DNA of 64,000 nt from Planctomycetota bacterium (GTDB taxonomy: Bacteria > Planctomycetota > J058). The stretch is taken from assembly GCA_023954375.1 (NCBI GenBank), contig JAMLIC010000008.1, positions 1-64,000 on the forward strand, given 5' to 3'. The notes beneath the pieces were generated by a model. The model saw only the letters and a list, made by a program, of their open reading frames with translations, made no database searches and had not been told where the DNA came from. Made by a program: the position numbers and the translations under genes. Every line of letters begins with the position of its first letter. Positions within the stretch are counted from its first letter, which is position 1. Below are positions 1 to 9,356 of the stretch, in pieces.

Positions 1-467
1 GCTGCCGAGGATGGCGGGCGCTGCCGGTGGTGGGGGGGGGGGGGGGGGGCGGTGGGGGGGGGGGGGGCGCGGCCCCCCCCCCCTCGACCGCTCAGGCTCG
101 GTCGGCGGCCAGGAGGCCGCCTTCCCTCGCCTTCGCGCGGCATCGCCTCGCCCTCCTCGGCCTCGCCTGGCGCTCCGGCTGCGAACGCCCGGTGCGGTGT
201 GATCGCGCGGACTCGGCGGGCCGTGAATGGGTTCGACGAGCCTTGAGTTGACTGGCCGAGTACCCTGACCGTGCCGAGGCTCTGGCGGACGCCACGGAGG
301 TAAGCACGCGACCCAGGATGCCGGTCGCGGCCTCGGCGCGCCCTCCTCTGCGGGGGCGCGCCGGTCGTGGGCCTTGGCGGGCGCCCTCCTCTGCGGGGGC
401 GCGCCGGTCGTGGGGCTTGGCGGGCGCCCTCCGCGTGCGGAGGCGCGACCGCCCGGCTGTGGGCTGA
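1..467. repeat. Gene-free stretch: poly-G tract and 43-bp tandem repeat
   Basis: No convincing gene is visible here. Positions 31-66 are almost pure G with few interruptions, followed by a C-run near 73-83. From about 338 to 467 a GC-rich unit recurs with a 43-base period (anchors at 341, 384 and 427); the first two copies are nearly identical and the third has diverged. Each unit contains complementary G-rich and C-rich arms that could fold. The block lies just beyond the 3' end of the minus-strand gene at 468, so it may act as transcript-end structure. The G-run is also a likely place for sequencing error. Confidence 0.6.
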
Positions 468-1259
468 CTACTTCCCCGCGCGGGCGGCGCGGTGCTCGCC
501 GAGGCGCTTGAGCATGCCGTCGGCGAACGACTGGGTGAAGAAGCACACGAGGCCCTTGGCGCGCCAGGCCTTCACCGTGGCCGAGAGGTCGGCCGGGGCG
601 TCGCCGGCGGCGAGGCGGGCGGCGAGGTGCTCGCACACGAGCGCCTGCTCGAGGTACTTGCGCTCCTGGTCGCTCAGCATCTTGTGGTCGACGGCGAGGT
701 CGCGGATGACCGCGAGCTTGCCCTCGAGGTCGGCGGCCCGGTAGGCCGCGTCGCGGTTCACCGCCTCGGTCACGAAGGCCAGGACGAGGGAGGAGTGCGA
801 GGTCCAGCTCGTCGCCTCGCGCACCTGCGCCAGGCAGCGGAGCGCCTCGAGCGACGGGGCCGCGCCGGCGGCGGCGGCCACGTAGTCGAGGGCGACGGCC
901 ATCTGCGTGTCGTACGCGGGCTCGATGAACCCGGCCGCCTTGCCGCCCGCCTTCTTCCGCTCCTCGTTGGTCGCCTTGAGCAGCTCCTGCGCCTCGGCGC
1001 GCAGCCGCCCGAGGAGCTGAAGGCGCGCCTCGGCGGTCTCGCCCGGGGCCAGGGCCGCGCGGACGGTCTCCTCGACCGCGGGCGAGACGACGCGCGACTC
1101 GAGCGTCTTGTCGGCCTGCGCGACCGCGAGGAGCACCATGCGCTGGGCGGGCGAGGCCTCGGCCCAGGGCTGGCCGAGGACCTCCTCGGGGGTGGTCGCG
1201 CGCGCGAGCGGCGCGGCGATCAGGGCCAGGGCCAGGACGAGGGCGTGCGGACGGCGCAT
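468..1259 (-). CDS. Exported protein of unknown function, 263 aa
   Basis: I do not recognise the family. The protein starts with a clear Sec signal peptide (MRRPHALVLALALIAAPLARA). The mature part is alpha-helical, Ala/Glu/Leu-rich and has no transmembrane segment, so it is probably periplasmic. The ATG at 1259 was chosen because AAGGAG lies about seven bases upstream and the signal peptide follows directly; the open frame continues upstream to 2099, but that part is the shadow of the neighbouring gene. The next gene upstream on this strand is a beta-helix lipoprotein, so the two may be co-transcribed. Confidence 0.75.
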   Translation of the reverse strand: MRRPHALVLALALIAAPLARATTPEEVLGQPWAEASPAQRMVLLAVAQADKTLESRVVSPAVEETVRAALAPGETAEARLQLLGRLRAEAQELLKATNEERKKAGGKAAGFIEPAYDTQMAVALDYVAAAAGAAPSLEALRCLAQVREATSWTSHSSLVLAFVTEAVNRDAAYRAADLEGKLAVIRDLAVDHKMLSDQERKYLEQALVCEHLAARLAAGDAPADLSATVKAWRAKGLVCFFTQSFADGMLKRLGEHRAARAGK

Positions 1260-1326
1260 GGGTGGCTCCTTTCTCGAGGGGGGCACACCTTCCCTCATCG
1301 AGGCCGCGCGCGCCACCCCGGCCCGC

Positions 1327-3333
1327 TCACGGCGAGGTGTTCGGGTTGTTTCCGGAGACGGTGTTGTGCTGGATCTTCGGGCCGCCGCCGCTCTGGTTGG
1401 CGACCCCCGGCCCACGGTTGTTCCGCACCCGGTTGCCGGTGAACGACCCGCTCGCCTGGCCGAGGAACACCGCGCCGCGCTGGTTCTCCTCGAACGTGTT
1501 GTCGAACACCTCGGGCCGCGCCGAGCCCTCGACGTGGAGGCCCTCGAAGTTGCTGCGGCAGGTGTTGCGGTTGATCGTCGGCGCCGCGGCGCCGGCCACC
1601 GTGATCGCCTGCTTGCTCCCGGTGATCGTGTTGGAGATGACCTGCGGCCGCGCCTGGTCCTGCACCGCGACCCCCGCGCCGTTCTTCGCGAGGGTGTTTC
1701 CGGCCGCGCGCCCGCCCGACGTCCCGGTGAACAGGATCCCCGTGCCGTTGCCCTCGCAGGTGTTCCCCGTGACCGCCGGCCCGGCCGCGCCCTGCACCGA
1801 GATCCCGTTGCTCTTGTTGGCGGCGCAGGTGTTCTTCGTGACCGCGACCTTCCCGGTCGAGCTGACGAGGACCCCGGTCTGGTTCTCGCGGCAGACGTTC
1901 TGGTCGACCGTCGCCGACGAGGCGTCCTCGATCGAGGCGCCGGTCGTGCACCCCACGAGCGTGTTGCGCTCGACGGTGGCGCTCGCCGCCTCGTTGACGA
2001 GGACGCCCGCCCGGCCCACGCGGATCTCGCAGCCGGAGACGGTCGCCCGCGCCTCGCCGCCGACGAGGACGCCGTGGCCGGGGCCCGAGAGCAGGGCATC
2101 GCGGACGGCGCCGCGGCTCTTCCCGCGGAACGAGAACGCCTCGAGGGCGCCCGTCTCGGCCACGCACCCGACCGCGACCACCTCGTGGTCGCTCGAGGCC
2201 AGGGCGCCGGCGGTCTGGTTGCCCACGAGGCGGCAGGCCTCGAGGAGCACCTTGCCGCCGCCCCGCGCGGCGACCCCGATGCCGCCCCGGTAGGAGTCGC
2301 CCTGCCCCGGCGGCGCGTCCGGCGGGGGCGGCACCTTCTCGTGCCGCGCCCCCCGGACCTCGCAGCCGATCAGGCGGACGACGCCGTCCCGGCAGCGCAC
2401 GCCGTCCGAGACCGCCGCGCCGTCGAGCACGATCGAAAGGCCGCGCAGGGTCACGTCCTGGTGCGGCCCGCGCAGGTCGAGGCCGGTGCTCCCCCGGCAC
2501 CTGAGCACGGTCAGGGCGGCGCCCCGCCCGGCGATGGTCAGGCGCTTGTTGAAGAGCACGGGCCCGTACTCCAGCTCGTACTCCCCCTCCTCGAGCTGGA
2601 GCCACGCGCCCGGGAGGGCCCGGAGGAGGGCCGTGGTCAAGCGCTCGCCGGGCGCGACGCGCACGACCCGCCGCGGGTCGACCTGCGCGAGCGCGGAGCC
2701 CACCGCGGCGATCGACGCGGCGGCCGAGGGCGGCAGGGTCACCTCGCGCTCGAGCCCGTCCGGCCCGACGGCGACCAGGTCCGGCGAGCGCACCCCGCTC
2801 AGGGCGAGGTCGCCCGCGCGCAGGGGCTCGCCGGCGCGCACCGTGACGCGCGCGTCGGCGGCGCGGTCGACCAGGTCGTAGCGGGCCCAGGGCCGCTCCT
2901 CCTTCGACGTCACGGGCGTCCGGGTCGTCCACTCGGCGGTCCACTCGCCGAGCGCCAGGCGGAAGGGGAGGACGACGACCGACAGGACCGGCAGGAGGAG
3001 GTCGATCGGCAGCGTGATCGGCAGGAGGAGGAGCGTGAGCGAGAAGTCGTCCTCGCTCCCGGTCTGGTCGGTGAGCGAGTAGTAGGCGAGGTCCCACTCG
3101 CGCTGCCGCTCGTGGTCGCGCACGTCCTCGCCCTGGACCGTGACCAGGTCGCCGACCGTGAGGGCGAGCAGGTCGCGCGTCGGGTGGTGGTCGACGCGGA
3201 CGAGCGGCGCCGGGTCGCGGCCCAGCTCGCGCCGCTCCTGGCGGACGACGACCTCCTTCATGCTGTAAGTGACGGCGTGGCAGCCGACGAGCGACAGGGC
3301 CAGCCCGCAGGCGGCCCGGCGGCGCGCGCGCAT
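1327..3333 (-). CDS. Lipoprotein with right-handed parallel beta-helix (NosD-like)
   Basis: The 668 aa protein begins with a signal peptide ending in a lipobox (LSLVGC), so it is expected to be lipid-anchored in the envelope. Residues 50-130 include a hydrophobic stretch (about 95-125). The C-terminal half, from about 280, is a long run of imperfect 22-24 residue rungs of the type 'G...V..N.C..N..GV.V', typical of right-handed beta-helix proteins such as NosD, carbohydrate-binding/sugar hydrolase (CASH) domains and pectate-lyase-like folds. Such folds usually bind or cleave polysaccharide; the substrate cannot be read here. A TAGGAT hexamer at 3357-3362 and a GGGGGAG stretch before the ATG could be its promoter and ribosome site. 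Confidence 0.85.
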   Translation of the reverse strand: MRARRRAACGLALSLVGCHAVTYSMKEVVVRQERRELGRDPAPLVRVDHHPTRDLLALTVGDLVTVQGEDVRDHERQREWDLAYYSLTDQTGSEDDFSLTLLLLPITLPIDLLLPVLSVVVLPFRLALGEWTAEWTTRTPVTSKEERPWARYDLVDRAADARVTVRAGEPLRAGDLALSGVRSPDLVAVGPDGLEREVTLPPSAAASIAAVGSALAQVDPRRVVRVAPGERLTTALLRALPGAWLQLEEGEYELEYGPVLFNKRLTIAGRGAALTVLRCRGSTGLDLRGPHQDVTLRGLSIVLDGAAVSDGVRCRDGVVRLIGCEVRGARHEKVPPPPDAPPGQGDSYRGGIGVAARGGGKVLLEACRLVGNQTAGALASSDHEVVAVGCVAETGALEAFSFRGKSRGAVRDALLSGPGHGVLVGGEARATVSGCEIRVGRAGVLVNEAASATVERNTLVGCTTGASIEDASSATVDQNVCRENQTGVLVSSTGKVAVTKNTCAANKSNGISVQGAAGPAVTGNTCEGNGTGILFTGTSGGRAAGNTLAKNGAGVAVQDQARPQVISNTITGSKQAITVAGAAAPTINRNTCRSNFEGLHVEGSARPEVFDNTFEENQRGAVFLGQASGSFTGNRVRNNRGPGVANQSGGGPKIQHNTVSGNNPNTSP

Positions 3334-3382
3334 GGGCGTCTCCCCCCGACGGAGGGATCCTACGGCGCGTCGGCGGCGCCCG

Positions 3383-4075
3383 TCACGCCTCGGCGCCGAA
3401 ATCGACCGCCCAGCGCGCGGCGCTCACCGCCTGCTCGAGGCTCAGGCGGCCGACGATCCGCTCCACGAGCGCGTCCTCGCGGCGCGTGGCGCTGAGGACG
3501 GCCACCACCTCGACGCGGTCGGGGTCGAGGTCGGTGCTCTCGACGCCGTGCAGGCGCAGGAGCGGGTCGGCGGCCACGCCCTGGAGGAGGAGCGCCCGGG
3601 TGCGCTCCTCCTCCGCCGCGCGGCAGGTGACCGTGAGCCGGTAGCGGGCCTCCGTCTCGACGGCGGGCTGCCGGTGCAGGAGCCGCACGATCGGCCGGAA
3701 GAGCAGGTTCACGCCGACCACCGCGCCGGCGAGCGCGGCGGCGAGGATCGCCTGGCCCGAGCCGGCGAGGACGCCGATCGCGCCGCTGCACCAGAGCGTC
3801 GCGGCCGTGTTGATCCCGCGGACCGTGGCCCCCTCGCGGAAGATCACGCCGGCGCCGAGGAAGCCGATCCCGGAGACCACCTGGGCCGCCACGCGCGTCG
3901 GGCTCGTCTCGTCGGGGATCGTCAGCGCCAGGCTGGCGAAGGAGGCCGCCCCGAGCGACACGAGCGTGTTGGTGCGCAGCCCGGCGAGCCGCTGCCGCCA
4001 CTGGCGCTCGAGGCCCACCGCGGCCCCCAGGACCAGCGCCAGGGCCAGGTTGCCGATCAGCGCCAGCTGGTCCAC
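3383..4075 (-). CDS. MgtC/SapB-family membrane protein
   Basis: 230 aa. Residues 1-135 form the hydrophobic MgtC core of about four membrane segments with family landmarks: GLERQWR near residue 21, the GLRTNTLV block, and a conserved G-x-G-F-L-G-A-G block near residue 70 followed by R-G-A-T-V-R-G. Residues 145-230 form a soluble ACT-like tail, as in longer MgtC/YhiD members. The family is linked to Mg2+ limitation and inner-membrane homeostasis; no transport activity is proven for it. The start is GTG, with GGAGA five bases upstream. It ends about 50 bases before the beta-helix lipoprotein on the same strand. Confidence 0.88.
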   Translation of the reverse strand: MDQLALIGNLALALVLGAAVGLERQWRQRLAGLRTNTLVSLGAASFASLALTIPDETSPTRVAAQVVSGIGFLGAGVIFREGATVRGINTAATLWCSGAIGVLAGSGQAILAAALAGAVVGVNLLFRPIVRLLHRQPAVETEARYRLTVTCRAAEEERTRALLLQGVAADPLLRLHGVESTDLDPDRVEVVAVLSATRREDALVERIVGRLSLEQAVSAARWAVDFGAEA

Positions 4076-4210
4076 GGGGGTCTCCGTCGGGAAGGGCCTC
4101 GTTCCCCCGCGAGGGCGACATGCAGGCTACCGCGCGGCGCGCCGACCGTCGAGGGCGGGCCGGGGTCGCCGGAGGCTCAAGCCCTGGCCCGCCGCGGCCG
4201 ATCAGGCGGT

Positions 4211-4990
4211 ATGAGCTCGAGCGCCCTCTCGCCCGCCGCCGTCCGCCTGCTGCCCCCGGCCGCCGCCGCCGCCCTGAGCGAGAGCGGGCGCCTGGCGCGG
4301 CGCCGCGACCTCCCGCCGCCGCCGCGGGCCCGGGCCGTCGAGCGCCAGGAGAAGATCGAGAGCGGCCGCCTGCAGCGGGGCCGCGGCCGCCGCCGGCTCC
4401 TGCCGTTCGACCTCGTGCTCACGCAGGCCCACGGGGCCACGCCGCTCTTCCGGGCCGGGCCGTTCGACGAGCTGCGCCTGTTCCAGCGGCTCGTCGCGAC
4501 CGCGCACGACACGGAGTGGCTGCAGCGCGCGGCCCCGGGCGACCTCGGCCGCGAGCGGTTCCAGCCCTTCGCCGTGCTCCGGCTGCGGGCGGAGCGCGCC
4601 CAGCCCGTGCCCTCGCTCGCCTCGGACCCCCGCCTGGTGGGGCGCCTGCGCCAGGCGCTCGGGACGGCCGGGGTGCTCGCCCCGCGGCGCTGGCTGCGCG
4701 ACGTCCCGGGCGAGCAGCGCCTCGCCCGGTCCGGCGCCTCCGCCGCGGAGGACGCCCTGACCCTCGGCGCCGCCCGCGACCTCCTCGACGACCGGCAGCG
4801 GATCGCCTGGCTCGAGTCGGCCTTCTCGACCCCGCCCCCGGCCGGGCAGGTCGCCCACCGCTACTACCTCGGCAACACGCTCACCGTGTACGTCGTGCGC
4901 CACGACGCGCAGGGCAAGCGGCTGTTCGTGGGCGAGGCGGCCGCGGCGGCGCGGGGGCTCGGGCTGCTCGTCTACGTCCCGGCAGCGTAG
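4211..4990 (+). CDS. Protein of unknown function, 259 aa
   Basis: I do not recognise the family. There is no signal peptide or membrane segment. The N-terminal 60 residues are Ala/Pro/Arg-rich and probably disordered; from about residue 70 to the end the composition is that of a folded domain, with aromatic and acidic residues and a final strand-rich stretch (HRYYLGNTLTVYVVRHD near 218-234). The coding strand was preferred over long antisense frames because of this composition. The ATG at 4211 has only a weak purine stretch (AGGCGG) upstream. It is convergent with the receiver-domain gene at 5024, 33 bases away. Confidence 0.65.
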   Translation: MSSSALSPAAVRLLPPAAAAALSESGRLARRRDLPPPPRARAVERQEKIESGRLQRGRGRRRLLPFDLVLTQAHGATPLFRAGPFDELRLFQRLVATAHDTEWLQRAAPGDLGRERFQPFAVLRLRAERAQPVPSLASDPRLVGRLRQALGTAGVLAPRRWLRDVPGEQRLARSGASAAEDALTLGAARDLLDDRQRIAWLESAFSTPPPAGQVAHRYYLGNTLTVYVVRHDAQGKRLFVGEAAAAARGLGLLVYVPAA

Positions 4991-5023
4991 GGCTCAGGCA
5001 GCGAGCTCGGTCCCTTCCTCCAG

Positions 5024-5425
5024 TCAGGCCGCGCTCGGCCCGCAGAGGCTCGCCACCGTGTCGAGCATCCGGTCGACGTCGATCGGCTTGCGCAGGAACG
5101 CGGCGACGTCGAGCGCGCGCGCCTCGGCCGGCAGGTTGGCGTGGGCCGAGAGGAGCACGACGGGCACCTGGGCGAGCTCCGGCCGCCCGGCGAGCCAGCG
5201 GCGGAACTCCCAGCCGTTCATGCCGGGCATCATGAGGTCGAGGAGCACCAGGCAGGGCGCGCGACCGTCGCCCTCGAGGAGGCGGATCGCATCCTGGCCG
5301 TCCGCGGCGGCGGCGGCGCGGTAGCCCGAGTCCGTGAGCAGCTCGCAGAGCGCCTCGCGGATCCCGGGGTCGTCCTCGACGAGCAGGATCGTGTCCCGGC
5401 TGCAGGGGGGCGGGGAGTCGACCAT
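5024..5425 (-). CDS. Single-domain response regulator
   Basis: 133 aa, one CheY-like receiver domain and nothing else. All signature positions are present: acidic pocket E17/D18/D19, phospho-acceptor D63 in the DLMMPGMNG segment, switch residue S93, and K113 followed by the cis-proline P114. With no output domain it must act by protein contact, or within a phosphorelay. No kinase gene is adjacent; the nearest is the MASE1/CHASE kinase 40 kb away, whose own receiver is degenerate. Start ATG at 5425. Confidence 0.9.
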   Translation of the reverse strand: MVDSPPPCSRDTILLVEDDPGIREALCELLTDSGYRAAAAADGQDAIRLLEGDGRAPCLVLLDLMMPGMNGWEFRRWLAGRPELAQVPVVLLSAHANLPAEARALDVAAFLRKPIDVDRMLDTVASLCGPSAA

Positions 5426-5477
5426 GCGGCAAGCGTATCAACCGGAGCCGACCCGTTCCGCTCTCGCCGCGCGCGGG

Positions 5478-5483
5478 TAAGAT
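5478..5483 (+). promoter_or_regulatory. Candidate -10 element (TAAGAT)
   Basis: An AT-rich hexamer in GC-rich DNA, 42 bases before the GTG of the GT87-type gene at 5526. No convincing -35 box is seen. Confidence 0.35.
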
Positions 5484-5525
5484 CCGCGACCCCGACGGGG
5501 CGCCGCCGGGGCGGAGGGGCGGAGC

Positions 5526-6812
5526 GTGGACCGGAGGCGGGCGCTGCTCGTGACGACGATCGTCGCCCTGCTGGCGCTCTTCGTCGTCGACGGCGTGAAG
5601 ATGCGCCGCAAGGCCCTGCGCTCGGAGAAGGCCAACGACTTCGAGCTGCTGTGGGAGGGCGGCCGCCGCGTCGTGGCGGGCGAGGACGTCTACTCGGTGA
5701 TCGGCGCGGGGTACGTCTACCCGCCGCCGGCCTACCTCGTGTTCGCGCCCTTCGGCGCCCTGCCCGTGCCGGCGGCCGCGATCGTGTGGCACCTCTTCAA
5801 GGGCGTGCTCCTGGCCGGCGTCGGGGTCGCCCTGTGGCGCATGCTCGGCGAGGCCGGGGTCGAGCAGCGCGAGGCGGCGCTCGCGGTCACCGCCCTGGGG
5901 GTGGGGCGCGCCCTCGACAGCGAGCTGCAGCTCGGCCAGTGCAACGTCATGGTCCTGGCCATGCTCGTCGGCGCGGGCTGGGCGGCCACGCGCGGGCGCG
6001 ACGTCACGGCCGGCCTGCTCGTGGCCGCCGCGACCCTGTTCAAGGTCAGCCCGGGCCTCTTCGCCCTCTACTTCGTCTGGAAGCGCCGCTGGCGCGTCGT
6101 CGCCGGCGGCATCGCCGGGACCGTCCTCTTCGGGTTCGTCCTCCCCGCCCTCGCCTTCGGCCCGGGCGAGGCGACGCGCATGTACCGCGTGTTCCTCGAG
6201 CGCATGATCCTGCCGTCGGTCGACGGCTCGCCCATGGACGGCGACGACGGCTGGGCCCCGGGCCAGTCGCTCGTGCCGGTGACCCAGCGCTGGCTCTCGC
6301 CCGTGCAGGCGGTGAGCCCCGGGCGGGTCGACGACGTGGTCACCGTGGCGGTGGTCGACCTGTCGCCCGAGGCCGCGACCGCGGTCGGCAAGGTCCTGGT
6401 CCTCGCGCTCCTGGTCGTCATGCTCGCGTTCACCTGGCCCGCGAAGGACGAGCCGCGCCGGTCGCGGCGCGCGCTCCTCGAGCTGGGGCTCGTCGCCGCC
6501 GTCATGCTCCTCGCCTCGCCCTACGCGCGGAAGGCCCACTTCGTGACCCTGGCCCTGGCCTTCGCCCCGGCCGCGGCGGTCGCCCTCGACCTCCGGCGCC
6601 GCTGGGCGCTCGCCGCGGTGGGCGTCGCGGCGCTCGTGCCGACCCTCACGGCGCCCGACCTGCTCGGCAAGGCGCGCGCGGCGGAGTGGACGGCCCGGGG
6701 GCCGTTCACGCTCGCGGCCCTGCTCCTCGTGGCGGTCTCCTGCTGGGCGATCGCCCGCGAGCGGCGGGCGGAGCGGGCGCCGGAGGAGCCGCCTGCGCTT
6801 GACAACTCCTGA
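5526..6812 (+). CDS. GT87-type (DUF2029) polyprenol-dependent glycosyltransferase
   Basis: 428 aa polytopic membrane protein with about nine to ten hydrophobic helices. The N-terminus has the arrangement usual for this family: a first membrane helix, an Asp-Phe acidic pair (NDFELLWEGG, residues 38-47), a G-x-D-x-Y segment and then YPPPAYLVFAPFG. Members use lipid-linked mannose or similar sugars to extend envelope glycans on the periplasmic side. GTG start with GGAG just upstream. The basic C-terminal tail is cytoplasmic. It lies 39 bases upstream of lptF, so both may share a transcript. Specificity cannot be told from sequence. Confidence 0.8.
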   Translation: MDRRRALLVTTIVALLALFVVDGVKMRRKALRSEKANDFELLWEGGRRVVAGEDVYSVIGAGYVYPPPAYLVFAPFGALPVPAAAIVWHLFKGVLLAGVGVALWRMLGEAGVEQREAALAVTALGVGRALDSELQLGQCNVMVLAMLVGAGWAATRGRDVTAGLLVAAATLFKVSPGLFALYFVWKRRWRVVAGGIAGTVLFGFVLPALAFGPGEATRMYRVFLERMILPSVDGSPMDGDDGWAPGQSLVPVTQRWLSPVQAVSPGRVDDVVTVAVVDLSPEAATAVGKVLVLALLVVMLAFTWPAKDEPRRSRRALLELGLVAAVMLLASPYARKAHFVTLALAFAPAAAVALDLRRRWALAAVGVAALVPTLTAPDLLGKARAAEWTARGPFTLAALLLVAVSCWAIARERRAERAPEEPPALDNS

Positions 6813-6851
6813 CGGCGGCCGGCCGACCATGCCGCGGGAGACCACGCCCTC

Positions 6852-8045
6852 GTGCTGAGCACCCTCGAGCGGCACATCCTCGCCCGGCTGATCCGCGTGT
6901 TCGTGCCGGTCCTCCTCGGGACCTGCGCGCTCTTCGGCCTGGCGGCCACCCTGCGGCTCCTGCAGATGTCGGAGCTCTCCGCCTACCAGGTGGCGCTCCT
7001 GATCCCCTGGGTGCTCCCCTTCCTCCTCCCCTACCTCGTCCCGCTGGCCTACGCGGCGACGGTGGCGCTCGTGCTCGGGCGCATGGTGGCCGACCAGGAG
7101 GTGCTGGCCTACGTGAGCCTGGGGGTGCCGCGCCGCAGCCTGGCGTGGCCGGCGCTCCTGCTGGCGGTCCCGCTGACGGCGCTCATGGCGTGGGTCGGCG
7201 CGACGGTGGTCCCGCACTGCTATCAGCGGCGCAAGGAGGCGGGGCAGGCGGTCTTCGAGCAGTTCCGCAGCCTGGGCGAGGGCGAGCACCTCAGCCACAC
7301 GTTCCCCAGCCGCGGCTTCGGGCTCTACGTGCGACGGCACGGGCCCGAGGGGCTCGAGGGGGTGGTGCTGTTCAGCGACGCGCCGGCGCCGAAGGCGATC
7401 GACGACCAGGTGGTCATCGTCGCCCGGCGGGGGGCGATCGACCTCGACGAGGCGGGGGCGCTGACGCTCCTGCTCGAGGACGTCACCGGCACGGTGCAGC
7501 GGCGCGAGGACCCCACCGGGCCGCCGATCCGCCTGCGGCTCGACCGCTACGTGCAGCGGATCGCCCTGGCCGGGCGCCGGCGGCTCAAGGAGCAGGACTA
7601 CTCGACGGCCGACCTGCGGGCCCGCGAGGCGCTGGCGGCGCGCCGGGAGCGCCTGGCGGCGGCGCACGGCGGCGCCGCGGCGTTCCTGGTCGCCGACGAC
7701 CGCGGCGCGTTCCACGCCGGCCTGGAGGTCGCCACGCGCATGGCGCTCGCGGCCGCGCCGCTCGTCCTGGCGCTCCTCGTCAGCGGGCTCACCTTCCTCG
7801 CGCAGGCGCGGAGCCCCCTCGTGCCGCTCCTGCTCGGCCTCGGCGGCGCCGCCGGGCTGTTCTTCTTCCCGGTGCTCGTGGGCCGGTCGCTGGGCGAGCA
7901 CCTCGGGGTGCCCGCGCTGCCGCTGCTCGGGCCGGCGGTGGCGCTCGTCGCGGGCCTCGTCGCCTCGCGCCGCGCCGAGCGGCCGCCCGGCGGCAACACG
8001 TCGCCGGTGGCGCTGCTCCTCGAGGGCTCGCGGGCCGCGCGCGCG
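6852..8045 (+). CDS. lptF: LptF-like LPS export permease (N-terminal half of an apparent LptF-LptG unit)
   Basis: About 400 aa with the LptF/LptG (YjgP/YjgQ) pattern: two or three helices at residues 10-110, a periplasmic beta-jellyroll-like domain (about 130-250) and three C-terminal helices (about 290-380). The conserved start 'TLERHILARLIRVF' matches the family. With LptG and the ATPase LptB it would extract lipopolysaccharide from the inner membrane. GTG start at 6852. The frame has no stop where LptF should end; it runs open to 9272 as low-quality Arg/Pro/Ala sequence, while LptG appears in another frame. The end given here is therefore only where the frame appears to change, in a CG-dinucleotide run at 8036-8046. 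Confidence 0.82.
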
Positions 8046-9252
8046 CCGGCTGGCGCGCCTGCGCCGCGCGCCGGCGCCGGCGACCGCGGCCGCGGCCGCG
8101 GCCGGCGAGGCCCCGCCGCCCACGTCGCCGCCCGCGGCGCCGCCCACGTCGCCCGAGGTCCGGCGCCGCCGGTCCGGGCTCGTCCCCGTCCTCGACGGGT
8201 GGGTCCTCGGGCAGTTCGCGCGCGCCTACCTGGCCTTCGCCGGGGCGATCCTGATCGTCACGACGGTCGTCGACTTCGCCACCCACGTCGAGGAGTTCAA
8301 GCGCGACGGCGGCTCGTTCCTCGCCAGCGCCCTGGCGCGCTACGCCGCGCTCCTGCCGGAGCTGTTCTTCGTGATCGGGCCGCTCCTGGGCGTCCTCGCC
8401 GCCGCCTGGGTGATCGGGTCCATGCGCCGCAACCAGGAGCTCCTCGCGCTCGGCTCGATCGGCGTCAGCCCGCAGCGCATCGCGCTGCCGTTCGTCGTCG
8501 GCGGGGCGCTCCTGGCGCTCGTCGTGTGGGTCGACCGCGAGCACGTCCTGCCGCGCCTCGGCGAGGGGCAGGAGAAGCTCGTGCAGCGCCGCAAGGAGAT
8601 GCGCTTCCCGCGGCCGGTGCCCGACACGAGCGACGGCGTCCTCGTGACGGGCGTGCTCATGACCCGGACCGACACGCTCGGGCACGTCCGCTACGTGTGG
8701 CTCGACGAGCAGGGCGCGGAGCGGCGGCTCTTGCTCGCGCCCGCGCTGCGCCCCGAGCCGGGCCGCCCGGGCACGTGGCGGCTGGAGCGGGGCGGCCTCG
8801 AGCTCGTCCGCGCGGCCGACCCCGACGGCCTCGGCGCCGAGGTCACCGCGCTGCCGCCGGGCGCGACGCTGACGACGACGATCCGCCAGGAGGACGTCGA
8901 GGCGGCGGTGGACGACCTGCCCGCCTACCGCTCGTCGGCGGAGCTGCGCCGCCAGCTCCGCCGCACGCCGGGCTTCAAGCACCTCGCCGTGCAGCTCCAC
9001 GAGGTCGTCGCGCGCCCCCTGGCGGCGATCGGCCTCCTCCTGGTGACCGTCCCGCTCCTCCTCGGCGGCGCCGGCGCGGGCCCGTCGCGGGCGCTCCTCT
9101 GCGCCGGCGTCGTCGGCGCGTCGTTCGTCGTGCAGTCGGCCTGCCACCAGCTCGGCGTCCGCGGCGCCCTCCCGGCGCTGGCCGCGGCCTACGCGCCGGT
9201 GGCGGCGCTGGGGCTGGCGGGGGTGGTCGTGCTGTGGCGGGCGCGCGGGTGA
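8046..9252 (+). CDS. lptG: LptG-like LPS export permease, shifted frame, no start codon
   Basis: Read in the frame that ends at 9252. An Ala/Pro-rich linker (about 8046-8160) leads into LVPVLDGWVLGQFARAYL, the normal LptG beginning, then two more helices, a periplasmic domain (about 8560-8960) and three C-terminal helices. There is no ATG, GTG or TTG in this frame before GTG at 8371, and starting there would remove the first membrane helix. The simplest explanation is that LptF and LptG form one fused gene and a single CG pair was lost in the run at 8036-8046, by mutation or sequencing error. A CTG start, or programmed frameshifting, is less likely. A lone LptG truncated to 293 aa would lack its first helix. 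Confidence 0.75.
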
Positions 9253-9277
9253 AGAGCGGCGGCAACTTGTAGTCGCC

Positions 9278-9306
9278 TTGAACGCGGACATCGGCAGGAC
9301 TACGGT
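9278..9306 (+). promoter_or_regulatory. Candidate sigma70-type promoter
   Basis: TTGAAC (9278-9283), a 17-base spacer, then TACGGT (9301-9306), in front of the ATG at 9357. The spacing is ideal for a housekeeping promoter. Confidence 0.5.
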
Positions 9307-9356
9307 GCACCCGGCGGAAGGGGGCCCGCGATCCCGCGGGCCGCGGGGGAAGACCG

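Noticed and set aside
52..246. Small plus-strand frame near the window start
   Set aside because: It runs through the poly-G/poly-C tract, has no ribosome site, and its composition is not protein-like.
3383..4075. MgtC-like gene as a virulence marker
   Set aside because: The family is widespread in free-living bacteria and no other virulence gene is present.
4881..8147. A 1,088-codon minus-strand frame
   Set aside because: It is antisense to the GT87-type and LptF genes, has His/Arg/Asp-rich low-complexity composition and no domain, as expected for an antisense frame in GC-rich DNA.
8371..9252. GTG 8371 as the true start of LptG
   Set aside because: It would remove the first membrane helix (8190-8280 region), which is clearly coded in the same frame.
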